This document shows positions 8,658 through 17,445 of a stretch of 64,000 nt of DNA, in pieces; position 1 is the first letter of the stretch; every line of letters begins with the position of its first letter. The stretch is from assembly GCA_001580565.1 (NCBI GenBank), contig LRBF01000060.1, forward strand, positions 1 to 64,000. Reading direction: 5' to 3'. The position numbers were made by a program, and so were the translations under genes. Source of the stretch: Caballeronia megalochromosomata. Lineage in GTDB: Bacteria > Pseudomonadota > Gammaproteobacteria > Burkholderiales > Burkholderiaceae. The notes beneath the pieces were generated by a model. The model worked only from the letters and a program-made list of their open reading frames with translations. It was not told the origin of the DNA and ran no database searches.

Positions 8658-9986
8658 ATGAAATCCAAATTAGCCGCGTCGGGAATCGGCGCGGAGGTGT
8701 CCGCTGCCGGTGACGTCTCGAGCTTCGAAGCGCGAACCTACGCAAAGGTTGCGCGACGACTTATACCGTTCTTGATGCTCTGCTATCTCGGCGCATATCT
8801 CGACCGAGTGAACGTTGGGTTCGCAAAGCTGCAGATGCTCAATGACTTGCGCTTCTCCGAAACTATCTACGGCATCGGGGCTGGCATCTTCTTTATTGGC
8901 TACTTCCTTTTTGAAGTACCGAGCAACGTCATCCTGCATAAAGTCGGCGCGCGCAATTGGCTCGCTCGCATCATGCTGACTTGGGCGCTGATTTCAGCGA
9001 GCTTCGTATTCGTGAAGTCACCGACGATGTTCTATGTCCTGCGCTTCCTGCTGGGTGTAGCGGAAGCCGGATTTGCCCCGGGCGTGATTCTCTACTTAAC
9101 GTACTGGTTCCCCTCGGCGCGGCGCGCAAAAGCGCTGTCAATGTTCTTCATGGCAATTCCGTTGGCGGGCATCGTCGGCGGACCGCTGTCGGGCTGGATT
9201 ATGCATGCTTTCCAGGGCGTTCATGGGCTTGCAGGGTGGAAGTGGCTCTTCATGCTGGAAGCACTCCCGTCGCTGGTTCTTGGATTCGCCATCATTCTCT
9301 ATCTCGACAACGGTATCGCGAGCGCGAAATGGCTCTCTGATGATGAGAAGGCGCTGCTCAAGCGCAACGTCGACAACGACCGCACCCAAACGACTGAGCA
9401 CGTGTCAATTCGTTCGTTTATCGGTGACCGCCGTCTGTGGCTGATGGCTGCAATCTACTTCTGTGTGGTTCTGGGTCAATACGGCCTCACGTTCTGGCTG
9501 CCCACCATCATCCGGCGAACGGGCGTTTCAGACCCGTTGTGGGTTGGTATCTTGACCGCGATTCCCTACCTCTGCGCCATCATCGCGTTGCCCATACTTG
9601 GAAGTAGCGCGGATAAACGCCGCGAACGCCGCCTGCACCTCGCCATTCCGATGCTCGTCGCCGCTGCCGGGTTTGCCACATTGCCGATGCTGGGGAGCGT
9701 AGGTGCGTCAATCGTGTGCGTAAGTATCGCGGCGGCAGGGATTCTCGCTTCTTCGTCGCTCTTTTGGGCGCTTCCAACAGCGGTCCTCGGCGGCATGTCC
9801 GCAGCGGCCGGCATCGCTGCAGTCAACTGCTTCGCCAATCTTGCAGGATTCTTCTCACCGGCCATTGTCGGATGGCTAAATGACCTCACGGGCAAGCCGA
9901 CTGCAGGTCTTATCTTTATCTCGACAGCCGTGTTGCTGGGAGCGGTCTTGGTTTTCTTCGTGCCTGCCAAGACCGTCAATCGCTGA
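8658..9986 (+). CDS. MFS transporter, anion:cation symporter (ACS) type
   Basis: 442 residues from ATG at 8658, preceded by AGGAGACA. Twelve hydrophobic segments are expected from composition. The N-terminal LDRVNVGFAKLQMLNDLRFSE is the hallmark of the ACS family that imports sugar acids, phthalate, tartrate and similar organic anions, and the following segment GIFFIGYFLFEVPSNVILHKVGARNW is also typical. It sits between the SDR and split transketolase genes on the same strand, so the cluster holds two different import systems, an ABC transporter and this MFS carrier. That may mean two related substrates or product exchange. Confidence 0.92.
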   Translation: MKSKLAASGIGAEVSAAGDVSSFEARTYAKVARRLIPFLMLCYLGAYLDRVNVGFAKLQMLNDLRFSETIYGIGAGIFFIGYFLFEVPSNVILHKVGARNWLARIMLTWALISASFVFVKSPTMFYVLRFLLGVAEAGFAPGVILYLTYWFPSARRAKALSMFFMAIPLAGIVGGPLSGWIMHAFQGVHGLAGWKWLFMLEALPSLVLGFAIILYLDNGIASAKWLSDDEKALLKRNVDNDRTQTTEHVSIRSFIGDRRLWLMAAIYFCVVLGQYGLTFWLPTIIRRTGVSDPLWVGILTAIPYLCAIIALPILGSSADKRRERRLHLAIPMLVAAAGFATLPMLGSVGASIVCVSIAAAGILASSSLFWALPTAVLGGMSAAAGIAAVNCFANLAGFFSPAIVGWLNDLTGKPTAGLIFISTAVLLGAVLVFFVPAKTVNR

Positions 9987-10013
9987 ACCAAACTTTTTCT
10001 AGGAGACAAGCAA

Positions 10014-10865
10014 ATGAGTACTCCCGTCATTGAGGATGTGACGCTCGCAGAGCGTGCCTATCGCATCCGACGCAACGCGCTTTTAATGGGCGAGGTCCAG
10101 GGCCAGGGTTATATCGGCCAAGCTCTCGACATCGCCGATGTTCTGGCCGTCTCGTACTTTGGTGCGATGAACTATCGGCCTGCAGACCCTGAGTGGGAAG
10201 AGCGCGACCGCTTTCTTCTGTCAAACGGCCACTATGCCATCGCGCTGTATGCCGCATTGTTCGAAGCGGGAATCCTGCCTCAAGAGGAACTCGAGACCTA
10301 TGGGAGCGACGACAGCCGCCTCCCAATGTCAGGAATGGCGAGCTATACGCCCGGCATGGAGATGTCAGGCGGCTCGCTCGGCCAAGGTCTGACTATCGCC
10401 GTCGGTCGCTGCCTGGGCCTGAAGAGCAAGTTTTCGAAGTCCTTTGTCTACACGCTCTTCTCAGACGGTGAACTCGACGAGGGCGCAATCTGGGAGGGTC
10501 TTCTCTCGGCGGCTCACTGGAAGCTGGACAACCTGATTGCAATGATTGACGTGAACAATCAGCAAGCCGACGGTCCTTCCACACAGATTATGGCCTTCGA
10601 GCCGTTGGTTCCGAAGCTTGAAGCGTTCGGCTGGTACGTGCAGCGAGTGAATGGAAACGACATCGATGCCGTAAAGGCAGCCTTCGATAACGCCCGCAAC
10701 CTGAAGGAAGCAAAGCCGCGAATCATCGTGTGCGACACGAAGATGGGTTGTGGTGTGCCGTTCCTCGAGCAACGAGAAAAGAACCACTTCATCCGCGTGG
10801 ACGCGCATGAGTGGAAACTGGCACTGGATGCACTTGAACAGACTTTCGCAGGGAGAAAAGCATGA
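10014..10865 (+). CDS. transketolase, N-terminal subunit
   Basis: 283 residues covering the thiamine-diphosphate-binding PP half of transketolase as a separate protein. Seen are DVLAVSYFGAMN, the SNGHYAIALYAALFEAG segment with the catalytic His, MEMSGGSLGQGLTIAVG, and the TPP/Mg site SDGELDEGAIWEGL followed by IAMIDVNNQQADG. ATG at 10014 follows an AGGAGACAAG site. It overlaps the next gene by four bases, so the two subunits are translated together. Split transketolases occur in dedicated catabolic routes such as apulose-4-phosphate (AptAB) and sulfofructose (SqwGH) transketolases. The ketose substrate here is unknown. Confidence 0.93.
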   Translation: MSTPVIEDVTLAERAYRIRRNALLMGEVQGQGYIGQALDIADVLAVSYFGAMNYRPADPEWEERDRFLLSNGHYAIALYAALFEAGILPQEELETYGSDDSRLPMSGMASYTPGMEMSGGSLGQGLTIAVGRCLGLKSKFSKSFVYTLFSDGELDEGAIWEGLLSAAHWKLDNLIAMIDVNNQQADGPSTQIMAFEPLVPKLEAFGWYVQRVNGNDIDAVKAAFDNARNLKEAKPRIIVCDTKMGCGVPFLEQREKNHFIRVDAHEWKLALDALEQTFAGRKA

Positions 10866-11863
10866 GCTCGGTCGTTGATAAAAAGCCCCGCCTGAAGACT
10901 TCGGCGATGATTGCGTCCATCGCTAGCGAGGGGCAGGTTACCCGCTCCGCACCGTTCGGCCATGCGCTTGTTGAACTTGCTCGCACCAAGACCAACGTCA
11001 TTGGCATGACTGCCGACCTTGGCAAATATACTGACCTTCACATTTTTGCCAGGGAATTCCCCGAGCGCTACTACCAAATGGGAATGGCCGAGCAACTGTT
11101 AATGGGCGCGGCCGCTGGCTTCGCTCAGGAAGGCGCGCAGCCGTTTGTGACCACATATGCGGTCTTCGCCACGCGACGCGCTTATGACTTCATTCACCAG
11201 ACCATCGCTGAAGACGACCTCGACGTAAAAATCGTCTGTGCTCTGCCTGGGTTGACTACTGGCTATGGCCCGAGCCACCAGGCTGCGGAAGACTTGGCGG
11301 TTATGCGCGCCATGCCGAACATGACTGTGATTGACCCGTGCGATGCACTCGATATCGAGCAGATGGTGCCCGCCATCGCGGCGCACAAGGGCCCCGTCTA
11401 CGCGCGTCTTCTGCGCGGTAACGTACCCGCAGTCCTGGACGAGTACAACTATCAATTTGAACTCGGCAAGGCTAAGGTCATCAGGGACGGCGCGGACGTG
11501 CTGATTATCTCGTCCGGCATCATGACAATGCGAGCGCTGGAAACAGCAAAGGCACTCGAAGCCGACAAGGTAGACGTGGCTGTGTTGCATGTTCCGACCA
11601 TCAAACCGCTCGACACTGAGACCATCATCCGCGAGGCAAAGCGGTCGGGCCGCATGGTCGTTGTGGCGGAAAATCACACTGTCATCGGCGGATTGGGCGA
11701 AGCGGTCGCGACGACCCTGTTGAGTTCGGGCGTGTCGTGCACTTTCAAGCATATTGGTCTGCCAGACGCGTTTCTCGATGCGGGCGCACTGCCGACGCTC
11801 CACGACCGCTATGGAATTTCGACGAACGTCATGGCTGCCAATATCAAGCAGTGGCTGGCTTAA
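10862..11863 (+). CDS. transketolase, C-terminal subunit
   Basis: 333 residues holding the pyrimidine-binding and C-terminal domains. YYQMGMAEQLLMGAAAGFAQ contains the Glu that activates thiamine diphosphate, followed by PFVTTYAVFATRRAYDFI; the C-terminal domain has ISSGIMTMRALETAKAL and VVVAENHTVIGGLGEAVA. It starts inside the stop of the N-terminal subunit (ATGA overlap), giving tight translational coupling. The two form an active alpha2-beta2 enzyme in known cases. A terminator lies 93 bases downstream, so this is the end of the SDR-led transcript. Confidence 0.93.
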   Translation: MSSVVDKKPRLKTSAMIASIASEGQVTRSAPFGHALVELARTKTNVIGMTADLGKYTDLHIFAREFPERYYQMGMAEQLLMGAAAGFAQEGAQPFVTTYAVFATRRAYDFIHQTIAEDDLDVKIVCALPGLTTGYGPSHQAAEDLAVMRAMPNMTVIDPCDALDIEQMVPAIAAHKGPVYARLLRGNVPAVLDEYNYQFELGKAKVIRDGADVLIISSGIMTMRALETAKALEADKVDVAVLHVPTIKPLDTETIIREAKRSGRMVVVAENHTVIGGLGEAVATTLLSSGVSCTFKHIGLPDAFLDAGALPTLHDRYGISTNVMAANIKQWLA

Positions 11864-11955
11864 CGTAGACCGCAGGCGTCGCTAGGAGGGAACGTGCCCG
11901 CCAACTAACTGTTTGGCAAAGTGTCTCCTCCATGTCGACACATGGCATGGGCTTG

Positions 11956-11979
11956 GCCCACCGGCGGTGGGCTTTTTTT
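11956..11979 (+). terminator. rho-independent terminator of the transketolase operon
   Basis: GCCCACC-GGC-GGTGGGC forms a 7-bp GC-rich stem with a 3-base loop, directly followed by seven T residues. This is a textbook intrinsic terminator. It separates the catabolic operon from the transhydrogenase genes. Confidence 0.93.
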
Positions 11980-12135
11980 ACTTGTCCAAGCAGTAGCTAG
12001 CAAGAGCCTTGCACCGGACAGTCACCATAGAGAGCACTTGCGGCTCGCCGCGCCGATGCGACGGCGAGGTTGGGCCGGCGTCGGTCCTGACTCCGCGAAA
12101 TCTGCGCGCCATAGCAAATCACCAGGAGATATTAA

Positions 12136-13314
12136 GTGGACATCGGAATTCCAGCCGAGACCCGAAAGGATGAAGCGCGTGTTGCCGCAACCCCTGAGAC
12201 AGTGAAGAAGCTGATTGCGCAGGGGCATAAGGTCTTGGTGCAAGCAGGCGCCGGTCAACTAGCAAGCTATGTTGACGATGCTTTCGCTACGGTAGGCGCA
12301 GAGATTGTCGACGCGAAGTTGGCTTTTGGTGCAGATATTGTTCTCAAGGTGCAAGCTCCAACGGCAGCGGAACTTAGCCTGATGAAGCAGGGTGCATCTC
12401 TGGTGGGGATGCTCGACCCATTCGATGCCGAAAATCGTGCTCGATGCGCCCAAGCAGGACTTACCGCGTTTGCCCTTGAAGCCGCGCCGCGGACAACGCG
12501 TGCGCAGAGTCTTGACGTCCTATCGTCGCAGGCGAACATTGCCGGTTACAAGGCTGTATTGGTTGCGTGTGAGTATTACCAGCGCTTTTTCCCCATGATG
12601 ATGACTGCAGCCGGGACTGTGAAAGCGGCGCGTGTCCTCGTGCTGGGTGCCGGAGTAGCGGGGCTGCAGGCAATCGCGACAGCGAAGCGACTTGGCGCGG
12701 TGGTAGAGGCGTCCGATGTGCGTCCAGCCGTCAAAGAACAGATTGAATCGCTGGGCGGAAAGTTCGTGGACGTTCCATTCGAGACACCCGAAGAGCACGC
12801 GGCTGCTCAAGGGGTAGGCGGCTACGCTCGCCCCATGCCACGCAGTTGGCTCGACCGTCAGGCGAAGCTGGTGCATGAGCGCGCCAAAGCGGCGGACATC
12901 GTCATTTCGACGGCTCTAATTCCTGGGCGCCCCGCTCCGACGTTGCTGTCGGTCGAAACGGTCGAAAACATGAAGGCCGGCTCGGTAATTATCGATTTGG
13001 CTGCAGGACGCGGAGCAGAGATTGAAGGCAATCGTGGTGGTAACTGTCCGTTAACCGAAACGGATAAGGCAGTGACGAAGAATGGCGTTCACATCATCGG
13101 CTTCACGAACTTGGCGTCAATGATGTCTTCAGATGCGTCGGCGCTCTATGCCCGCAACGTGCTCGACTTCCTTAAGTTGATTCTCACGAAGGAAGGGAAG
13201 CTCAACGTGGACCTCGCCGACGACATCGTAGCCGCGACGCTGCAATGCCGGGATGGCGCCGTGGCATCACAGTATCAACCCCGGGAAGACTCTGTCCCGA
13301 CCGAAGTTAAATAG
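12136..13314 (+). CDS. pntAA: NAD(P) transhydrogenase subunit alpha part 1
   Basis: 392 residues, the soluble NAD(H)-binding domain I of the proton-translocating transhydrogenase. The start is GTG at 12136 with AGGAGAT upstream, giving [18 protein letters not shown] at the N-terminus. The dinucleotide fold is [22 protein letters not shown] with Asp at the end of the second strand (EASDVR), and GGYARPMP and [10 protein letters not shown] are conserved. It transfers hydride from NADH to NADP+ driven by the proton gradient, making NADPH, or the reverse. First gene of a three-gene operon typical of Burkholderiales and alpha-proteobacteria. Confidence 0.95.
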   Translation: MDIGIPAETRKDEARVAATPETVKKLIAQGHKVLVQAGAGQLASYVDDAFATVGAEIVDAKLAFGADIVLKVQAPTAAELSLMKQGASLVGMLDPFDAENRARCAQAGLTAFALEAAPRTTRAQSLDVLSSQANIAGYKAVLVACEYYQRFFPMMMTAAGTVKAARVLVLGAGVAGLQAIATAKRLGAVVEASDVRPAVKEQIESLGGKFVDVPFETPEEHAAAQGVGGYARPMPRSWLDRQAKLVHERAKAADIVISTALIPGRPAPTLLSVETVENMKAGSVIIDLAAGRGAEIEGNRGGNCPLTETDKAVTKNGVHIIGFTNLASMMSSDASALYARNVLDFLKLILTKEGKLNVDLADDIVAATLQCRDGAVASQYQPREDSVPTEVK

Positions 13315-13322
13315 GAGGGGAT

Positions 13323-13643
13323 ATGGAAGTCATCAATCATACGGTGATTAACCTCATCATCTTTGTGCTGGCAATCTATGTCGGCTACCACGTTGTATGG
13401 AATGTAACGCCAGCGCTGCACACGCCGCTGATGGCGGTCACGAATGCAATTTCTGCGATTGTCATCGTCGGTGCAATGTTGGCCGCAGGTGTCACGGTGG
13501 GCGGAGTAGCGAAAGGGTTTGGAACAATTGCGGTGGTTCTTGCAGCGGTCAATGTCTTTGGCGGCTTTTTAGTGACAAGGCGAATGCTTGAAATGTTCAA
13601 GAAGAAAGAGCCGAAGAAAATTGTTGCCAAGGGAGGTAACTGA
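13323..13643 (+). CDS. pntAB: NAD(P) transhydrogenase subunit alpha part 2
   Basis: 106 residues with three to four membrane helices ([23 protein letters not shown] N-terminus, [39 protein letters not shown]) and a basic C-terminus ([10 protein letters not shown]). This is the small membrane subunit that completes domain II together with PntB. It starts 8 bases after pntAA with a GGAGGGG ribosome site and ends one base before pntB, so all three are co-translated. Confidence 0.95.
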   Translation: MEVINHTVINLIIFVLAIYVGYHVVWNVTPALHTPLMAVTNAISAIVIVGAMLAAGVTVGGVAKGFGTIAVVLAAVNVFGGFLVTRRMLEMFKKKEPKKIVAKGGN

Positions 13644-13644
13644 A

Positions 13645-15087
13645 ATGAGCCTCAACCTTGTCACCCTTTTGTATCTTGTCGCGTCGGTATGCTTCATTCA
13701 AGCCCTGAAGGGTCTGTCTCATCCGAAGACCGCGCGACTCGGCAACCTGTTCGGTATGAGCGGGATGGCCATTGCGATTCTTACAACCGTGGCGCTCATC
13801 GTAAAGCAGGCTGCCCTTCTTGGCTCGAGCCTCGGTCTGGGTGTATCTCTTCTACTGGGAGGGTTAATCGCAGGCGGAGCAGTCGGCGCATATGTCGCGG
13901 CCAAGGTAGAGATGACAAAGATGCCTGAACTCGTGGCGGCGATGCACTCGCTGATTGGTCTTGCTGCGGTGTGCATTGCATACGCTGTGGTGGCAGAACC
14001 GTCAGCTTTTGGGCTCGCCGCACCGGGTGACGTCATGCCTTTCGGCAACCGAATTGAGTTGTCCGTTGGTACCTTCGTTGGAGCCATTACCTTCTCGGGT
14101 TCCGTCATCGCGTTCGGAAAGCTCTCAGGAAAGTACAAGTTTCGGCTGTTCAAAGGCGCACCGGTTGTGTACCCGGGGCAGCACATGTTGAATCTTATTC
14201 TTGCACTAGCGATGATTGCCATGGGTGTCACCTTCATGATGACCCTGTCATGGGTGCCATTTATCCTGATGACGCTCGTTGCGTTCGCCTTGGGTGTGCT
14301 CATCATCATCCCGATTGGTGGAGCGGATATGCCGGTGGTCGTTTCGATGCTCAACTCGTATTCAGGATGGGCAGCGGCGGGCATCGGATTCTCCTTGAAC
14401 AATCCGATGTTGATTATCGCGGGCTCCCTCGTCGGCTCCTCGGGTGCGATTCTCTCGTACATCATGTGTCGCGCCATGAACCGTTCGTTCTTCAACGTGC
14501 TTCTCGGCGGATTCGGGAATGAAGGTGGCGCAGCATCGTCGGGCATGGCCACGGAGCAGCGGCCGGTGAAGTCCGGCTCGGCTGATGACGCGGCATTCAT
14601 GCTCGGTAACGCGGAAAGCGTCGTGATAGTTCCGGGGTATGGATTGGCTGTTGCCCGTGCTCAGCATGCGCTCAAAGAGCTGACCGACGCGCTCGTAGAG
14701 AAAGGCATCGATGTTCGCTACGCCATACATCCGGTGGCGGGTCGTATGCCTGGCCACATGAATGTACTACTTGCCGAAGCCGAGGTCCCTTACGAATTGG
14801 TGCAGGAGATGGACGAAATCAACGGTGAGTTTGGTCAGACAGACGTGGTTCTTGTGCTCGGAGCTAACGATGTCGTCAATCCTTCGGCCAAAACTGACCC
14901 CACGTCCCCTATCGCTGGAATGCCAATTCTCGAAGCGTACAAGGCACGTACCGTCATCGTAAATAAGCGGTCGATGGCTGCCGGGTACGCGGGCCTGGAC
15001 AATGAACTCTTTTACATGGACAAGACGATGATGGTCTTTGGCGACGCCAAGAAAGTCGTCGAAGACATGATGAAAGCTGTCTCTTGA
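13645..15087 (+). CDS. pntB: NAD(P) transhydrogenase subunit beta
   Basis: 480 residues from ATG at 13645, one base after pntAB, with GGGAGG upstream. The N-terminal half has eight to nine membrane helices and the diagnostic GGADMPVVVSMLNSYSGWAAAGIGF. The C-terminal half is the NADP(H)-binding domain III with VIVPGYGLAVARAQHAL, HPVAGRMPGHMNVLLAEA, and VLGANDVVNP. Length and domain order match PntB. Its placement next to an SDR and transketolase set suggests, but does not prove, a link to redox balance during growth on that substrate; a terminator lies between them. Confidence 0.96.
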   Translation: MSLNLVTLLYLVASVCFIQALKGLSHPKTARLGNLFGMSGMAIAILTTVALIVKQAALLGSSLGLGVSLLLGGLIAGGAVGAYVAAKVEMTKMPELVAAMHSLIGLAAVCIAYAVVAEPSAFGLAAPGDVMPFGNRIELSVGTFVGAITFSGSVIAFGKLSGKYKFRLFKGAPVVYPGQHMLNLILALAMIAMGVTFMMTLSWVPFILMTLVAFALGVLIIIPIGGADMPVVVSMLNSYSGWAAAGIGFSLNNPMLIIAGSLVGSSGAILSYIMCRAMNRSFFNVLLGGFGNEGGAASSGMATEQRPVKSGSADDAAFMLGNAESVVIVPGYGLAVARAQHALKELTDALVEKGIDVRYAIHPVAGRMPGHMNVLLAEAEVPYELVQEMDEINGEFGQTDVVLVLGANDVVNPSAKTDPTSPIAGMPILEAYKARTVIVNKRSMAAGYAGLDNELFYMDKTMMVFGDAKKVVEDMMKAVS

Positions 15088-15135
15088 ATATGGCGAAGGA
15101 AGCAGTCGAATCGAGAACAAAGGACGGCGAGAGAA

Positions 15136-15163
15136 CCCTCCCTGCTGTTCAGGGAGGGCTTTC
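15136..15163 (+). terminator. terminator after pntB
   Basis: CCCTCCCTG-CTGTT-CAGGGAGGG is a perfect 9-bp GC-rich stem with a 5-base loop followed by CTTTC. The T-run is short but the stem is strong, and it lies 48 bases after the pntB stop. Confidence 0.8.
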
Positions 15164-15186
15164 AGTTAGCGCGCAAGCTCGTTCGA

Positions 15187-15444
15187 CTATTGACCTCTGT
15201 AAAGGTCACAGAACGTTGCTGGGCCAGGGCAGCTCCTTTGCCTGGCGTTAGACGCGTTCGTCATCGCACCGGAAGCGGACTGGCCCTTCGCGCCACCGTA
15301 GCCGGAGGCGTCCGTGGAAGGCATGGAGGTGCCGCCGCTCTGAGATACAGCAGATGGTGGACTGCTCGTCGAATCTTGCGCTTGCGCGGCGCCCATGGAG
15401 AAGGCAGCCATAAAAGCCGCAGCAAAGAGAAGATTTTTGGACAT
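15187..15444 (-). CDS. small exported Ser/Gly-rich protein
   Basis: 85 residues from ATG at 15444, behind AAGGAG. The N-terminus is a signal peptide (MSKNLLFAAAFMAAFSMGAA, cleavage likely after AQA). The mature part is low-complexity and rich in Ser, Gly, Ala and Thr (SPPSAVSQSGG, GYGGAKGQSASGAMTNAS). It resembles small periplasmic proteins that are common and unnamed in Paraburkholderia. It is convergent with pntB and transcribed alone. No enzymatic motif is visible; two Cys near the C-terminus could form a disulfide. Confidence 0.7.
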   Translation of the reverse strand: MSKNLLFAAAFMAAFSMGAAQAQDSTSSPPSAVSQSGGTSMPSTDASGYGGAKGQSASGAMTNASNARQRSCPGPATFCDLYRGQ

Positions 15445-16847
15445 GGCGAACTCCTTGTTGTTCAGTCGCAACTAAGTTGAGCCAGAGACTGCGTATGGCA
15501 GTCAGAGGTGCATATCGCGTTTGAGGCGTCTTGCCTGCCGAAACAGGTCGAACGCCCCTTGCGCGCGGGGCCGTCTTAGGAAGACCGGGGGACAGTCAAC
15601 GGCTCTTCGAAGAAGTCGGTGCGCCGCGCGATGCGAGGGGCGATGCGCGGGGGCGTTCGGGGCGAAAGTCCGCCTAAGGAACGCAGCCGATTGATTGCAG
15701 CAGTGTCCGAAAAGAGTCGGTGCACGATTAGAACGATAGAGCATTCCCCGGATTAAATTAGGTTCAATTCGACGGGACGCGCTACGCCCATTTGGGGGAC
15801 CTTTGGACAGTACGAACGTGCGCTATCCGCAAGATGGGGGTGACTCTCGCATGCTCTTGTATTGGCCATGGACGCGACAGGGCCACCCGAGCGGGCGACG
15901 AGAAAGGTGGCCGCTGCGGGCGAGACGGTGGAAACGGAAGCGGTCTTCGGTCGAGAAAATCGATAAGACTGCTAGCGCTACGGGCGTGCTGACAAAGAGT
16001 CTACGGCGCAAGGTGTTTTGGCCTATCGCCCTCGTGAGTAAATGTAGCGGTTGTTGGCAGCGCCGACATCTTTCCGGGCTCACCACGAAGCGTAGCCGCG
16101 CCACTGTCAGCGCGCTGCTGCGCAGAATCATACGAATACAAGAACGGGAGCGTTTGATGCGCATCCATTCCTTGTCTGACCGAGATTCGTAATGTATTCA
16201 ATAGGCGCTTACTTCGTCGAAATCTATTCTGAGTCCCCATCCTCGGCGACGGATGGACGGCCGATGCAATCTTCTCGAGAAGAGCTGACTACCGGGCGCA
16301 TGCAGCAGTTTGCAAAGTGCGGTATCCGGCGCACGTCGTCGGACCGGCCAGAGGGACGGTCGAGCGGGCAACGGTGGATTGGGCACGCGGATTCGTGTCT
16401 GAGAGTATCATCGAATCATCGCTCGCTGGCGATGAAAATCGCAAGCGCGCCGGCGGCGAACTCGTCGCATTGAAGCGAAGCTGCGGACCTGACACCACTC
16501 GGTTCCGCTGGGGCAATCGGAGCCGCGAAATGCTCAATCGCCGACGTCCTGATGTTGGTCGCGCTCGCAGAACTGTGGTGCGCGTGCGCAACCGCGCAAC
16601 TTTCGGGCCGCGCGTGCGAGTCTAGTTGCGACTGAGAGTCCGCAAGTTGCGTCGCAACGTCGCCCGCTAACGATGCCGCACCGAATGGTCTCCGTGGCTC
16701 CTATTTCCCAGTACAAGGAGTTTGGCCGCATCGGTACGCTCGTGCCAGTCTCTTTTCCGGGCATCTCGGTATCGTCTGCTCCGTGGTCCGCCTACGGCGG
16801 TACGGCAGTTGCTTACACCCCGTAACCCCAACTTATGGAGAGAGCAA
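15445..16847. other. 1.4-kb stretch without a supported gene
   Basis: Open frames occur on both strands but are Arg/Ser-rich, lack ribosome sites and have no domain. One weak trace stands out: from ATG at about 15868 the frame reads ATRKVAAAGETVETEA before an early stop, and a 14-base run here (GACGAGAAAGGTGG) recurs at 27789 inside a decayed gene of the 48.7-kb family. This may be an old fragment of the same family. Confidence 0.35.
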
Positions 16848-17069
16848 ATGGCTGGCGATACTGCATACAAACCGGGCGAGCGCGTGAAGGTGTCTGGCAT
16901 CTATTCCGTCGTCCACGAGGACGGCAAAGATACGTTCGAAGTTACGTGTGTTGAGGGCGAACACTTTCCCCCAACGCGAAGCGGCAAGGGAGCGCATTTC
17001 GAATTGAAGTACGCCGCGACTCATGCCCACAAGCACGACGAGTTGAAGGGCACGGAAGCTCGAAGCTAG
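16848..17069 (+). CDS. small YjzC-like protein
   Basis: 73 residues from ATG at 16848 with GGAGAGAG upstream. The sequence YKPGERVKVSGIYSVVHEDG followed by EVTCVEGEHFPPTRSGKGAHFEL is the pattern of the YjzC-like family: a short beta-structured protein whose core resembles a zinc-ribbon-like or SH3-like fold, though the Cys pairs of the ribbon are missing here. The C-terminus is His/Lys-rich (AATHAHKHDELKG), possibly metal-binding. Function in the family is unknown. It stands alone upstream of dodecin on the same strand. Confidence 0.75.
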   Translation: MAGDTAYKPGERVKVSGIYSVVHEDGKDTFEVTCVEGEHFPPTRSGKGAHFELKYAATHAHKHDELKGTEARS

Positions 17070-17196
17070 CTCCCCAGAGGACTTTCGGCTCCTTCTGCGT
17101 TTGACCGCGTGCAGCGACGGTCCAGAGCCCAGATTCTCATGGAAGTCTGCAACCAAAAACCATCTTTTGAAGAGATATATTGTCTTGGGAGTTCGT

Positions 17197-17406
17197 ATGT
17201 CTGACCATGTTTATAAACTGCTCGAAATCACCGGCTCTTCACCCGAGTCATCCGATAAAGCAGTCGAGGTTGCGCTTGAGAAAGCATCGGTGACCGTGAA
17301 GAACATCGAGTGGTTTCAGGTGACAGAAACCCGAGGTCATATGGAAGGCGGCAGGATTGCGCATTGGCAGGTAACCCTGAAAGCAGGGTTTCGCGTGGAC
17401 GACTGA
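17197..17406 (+). CDS. dodecin family flavin-binding protein
   Basis: 69 residues from ATG at 17197. The sequence VYKLLEITGSSPESSDKAVE and NIEWFQVTETRGHMEGGRIAHW is diagnostic of dodecin: a dodecameric shell that stores flavin, with the Trp in EWFQV stacking on the isoalloxazine ring. Length is typical. Known bacterial dodecins are thought to protect from free flavin photochemistry. Earlier in-frame starts give an unlikely N-terminus. It is convergent with ligD, 39 bases apart, and belongs to the run of stress-type genes in this part of the window. Confidence 0.93.
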   Translation: MSDHVYKLLEITGSSPESSDKAVEVALEKASVTVKNIEWFQVTETRGHMEGGRIAHWQVTLKAGFRVDD

Positions 17407-17445
17407 AGTGCCGTCGTAGATTCGAAGCGACCAGCTGAATCAAGT

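Noticed and set aside
13719..14600. A 293-codon minus-strand frame
   Set aside because: It lies fully antisense to pntB, whose identity is certain; long antisense frames are expected in GC-rich genes.
16192..16625. Possible genes in 16.2-16.6 kb
   Set aside because: Arg-rich translations on both strands with no ribosome site or family match.
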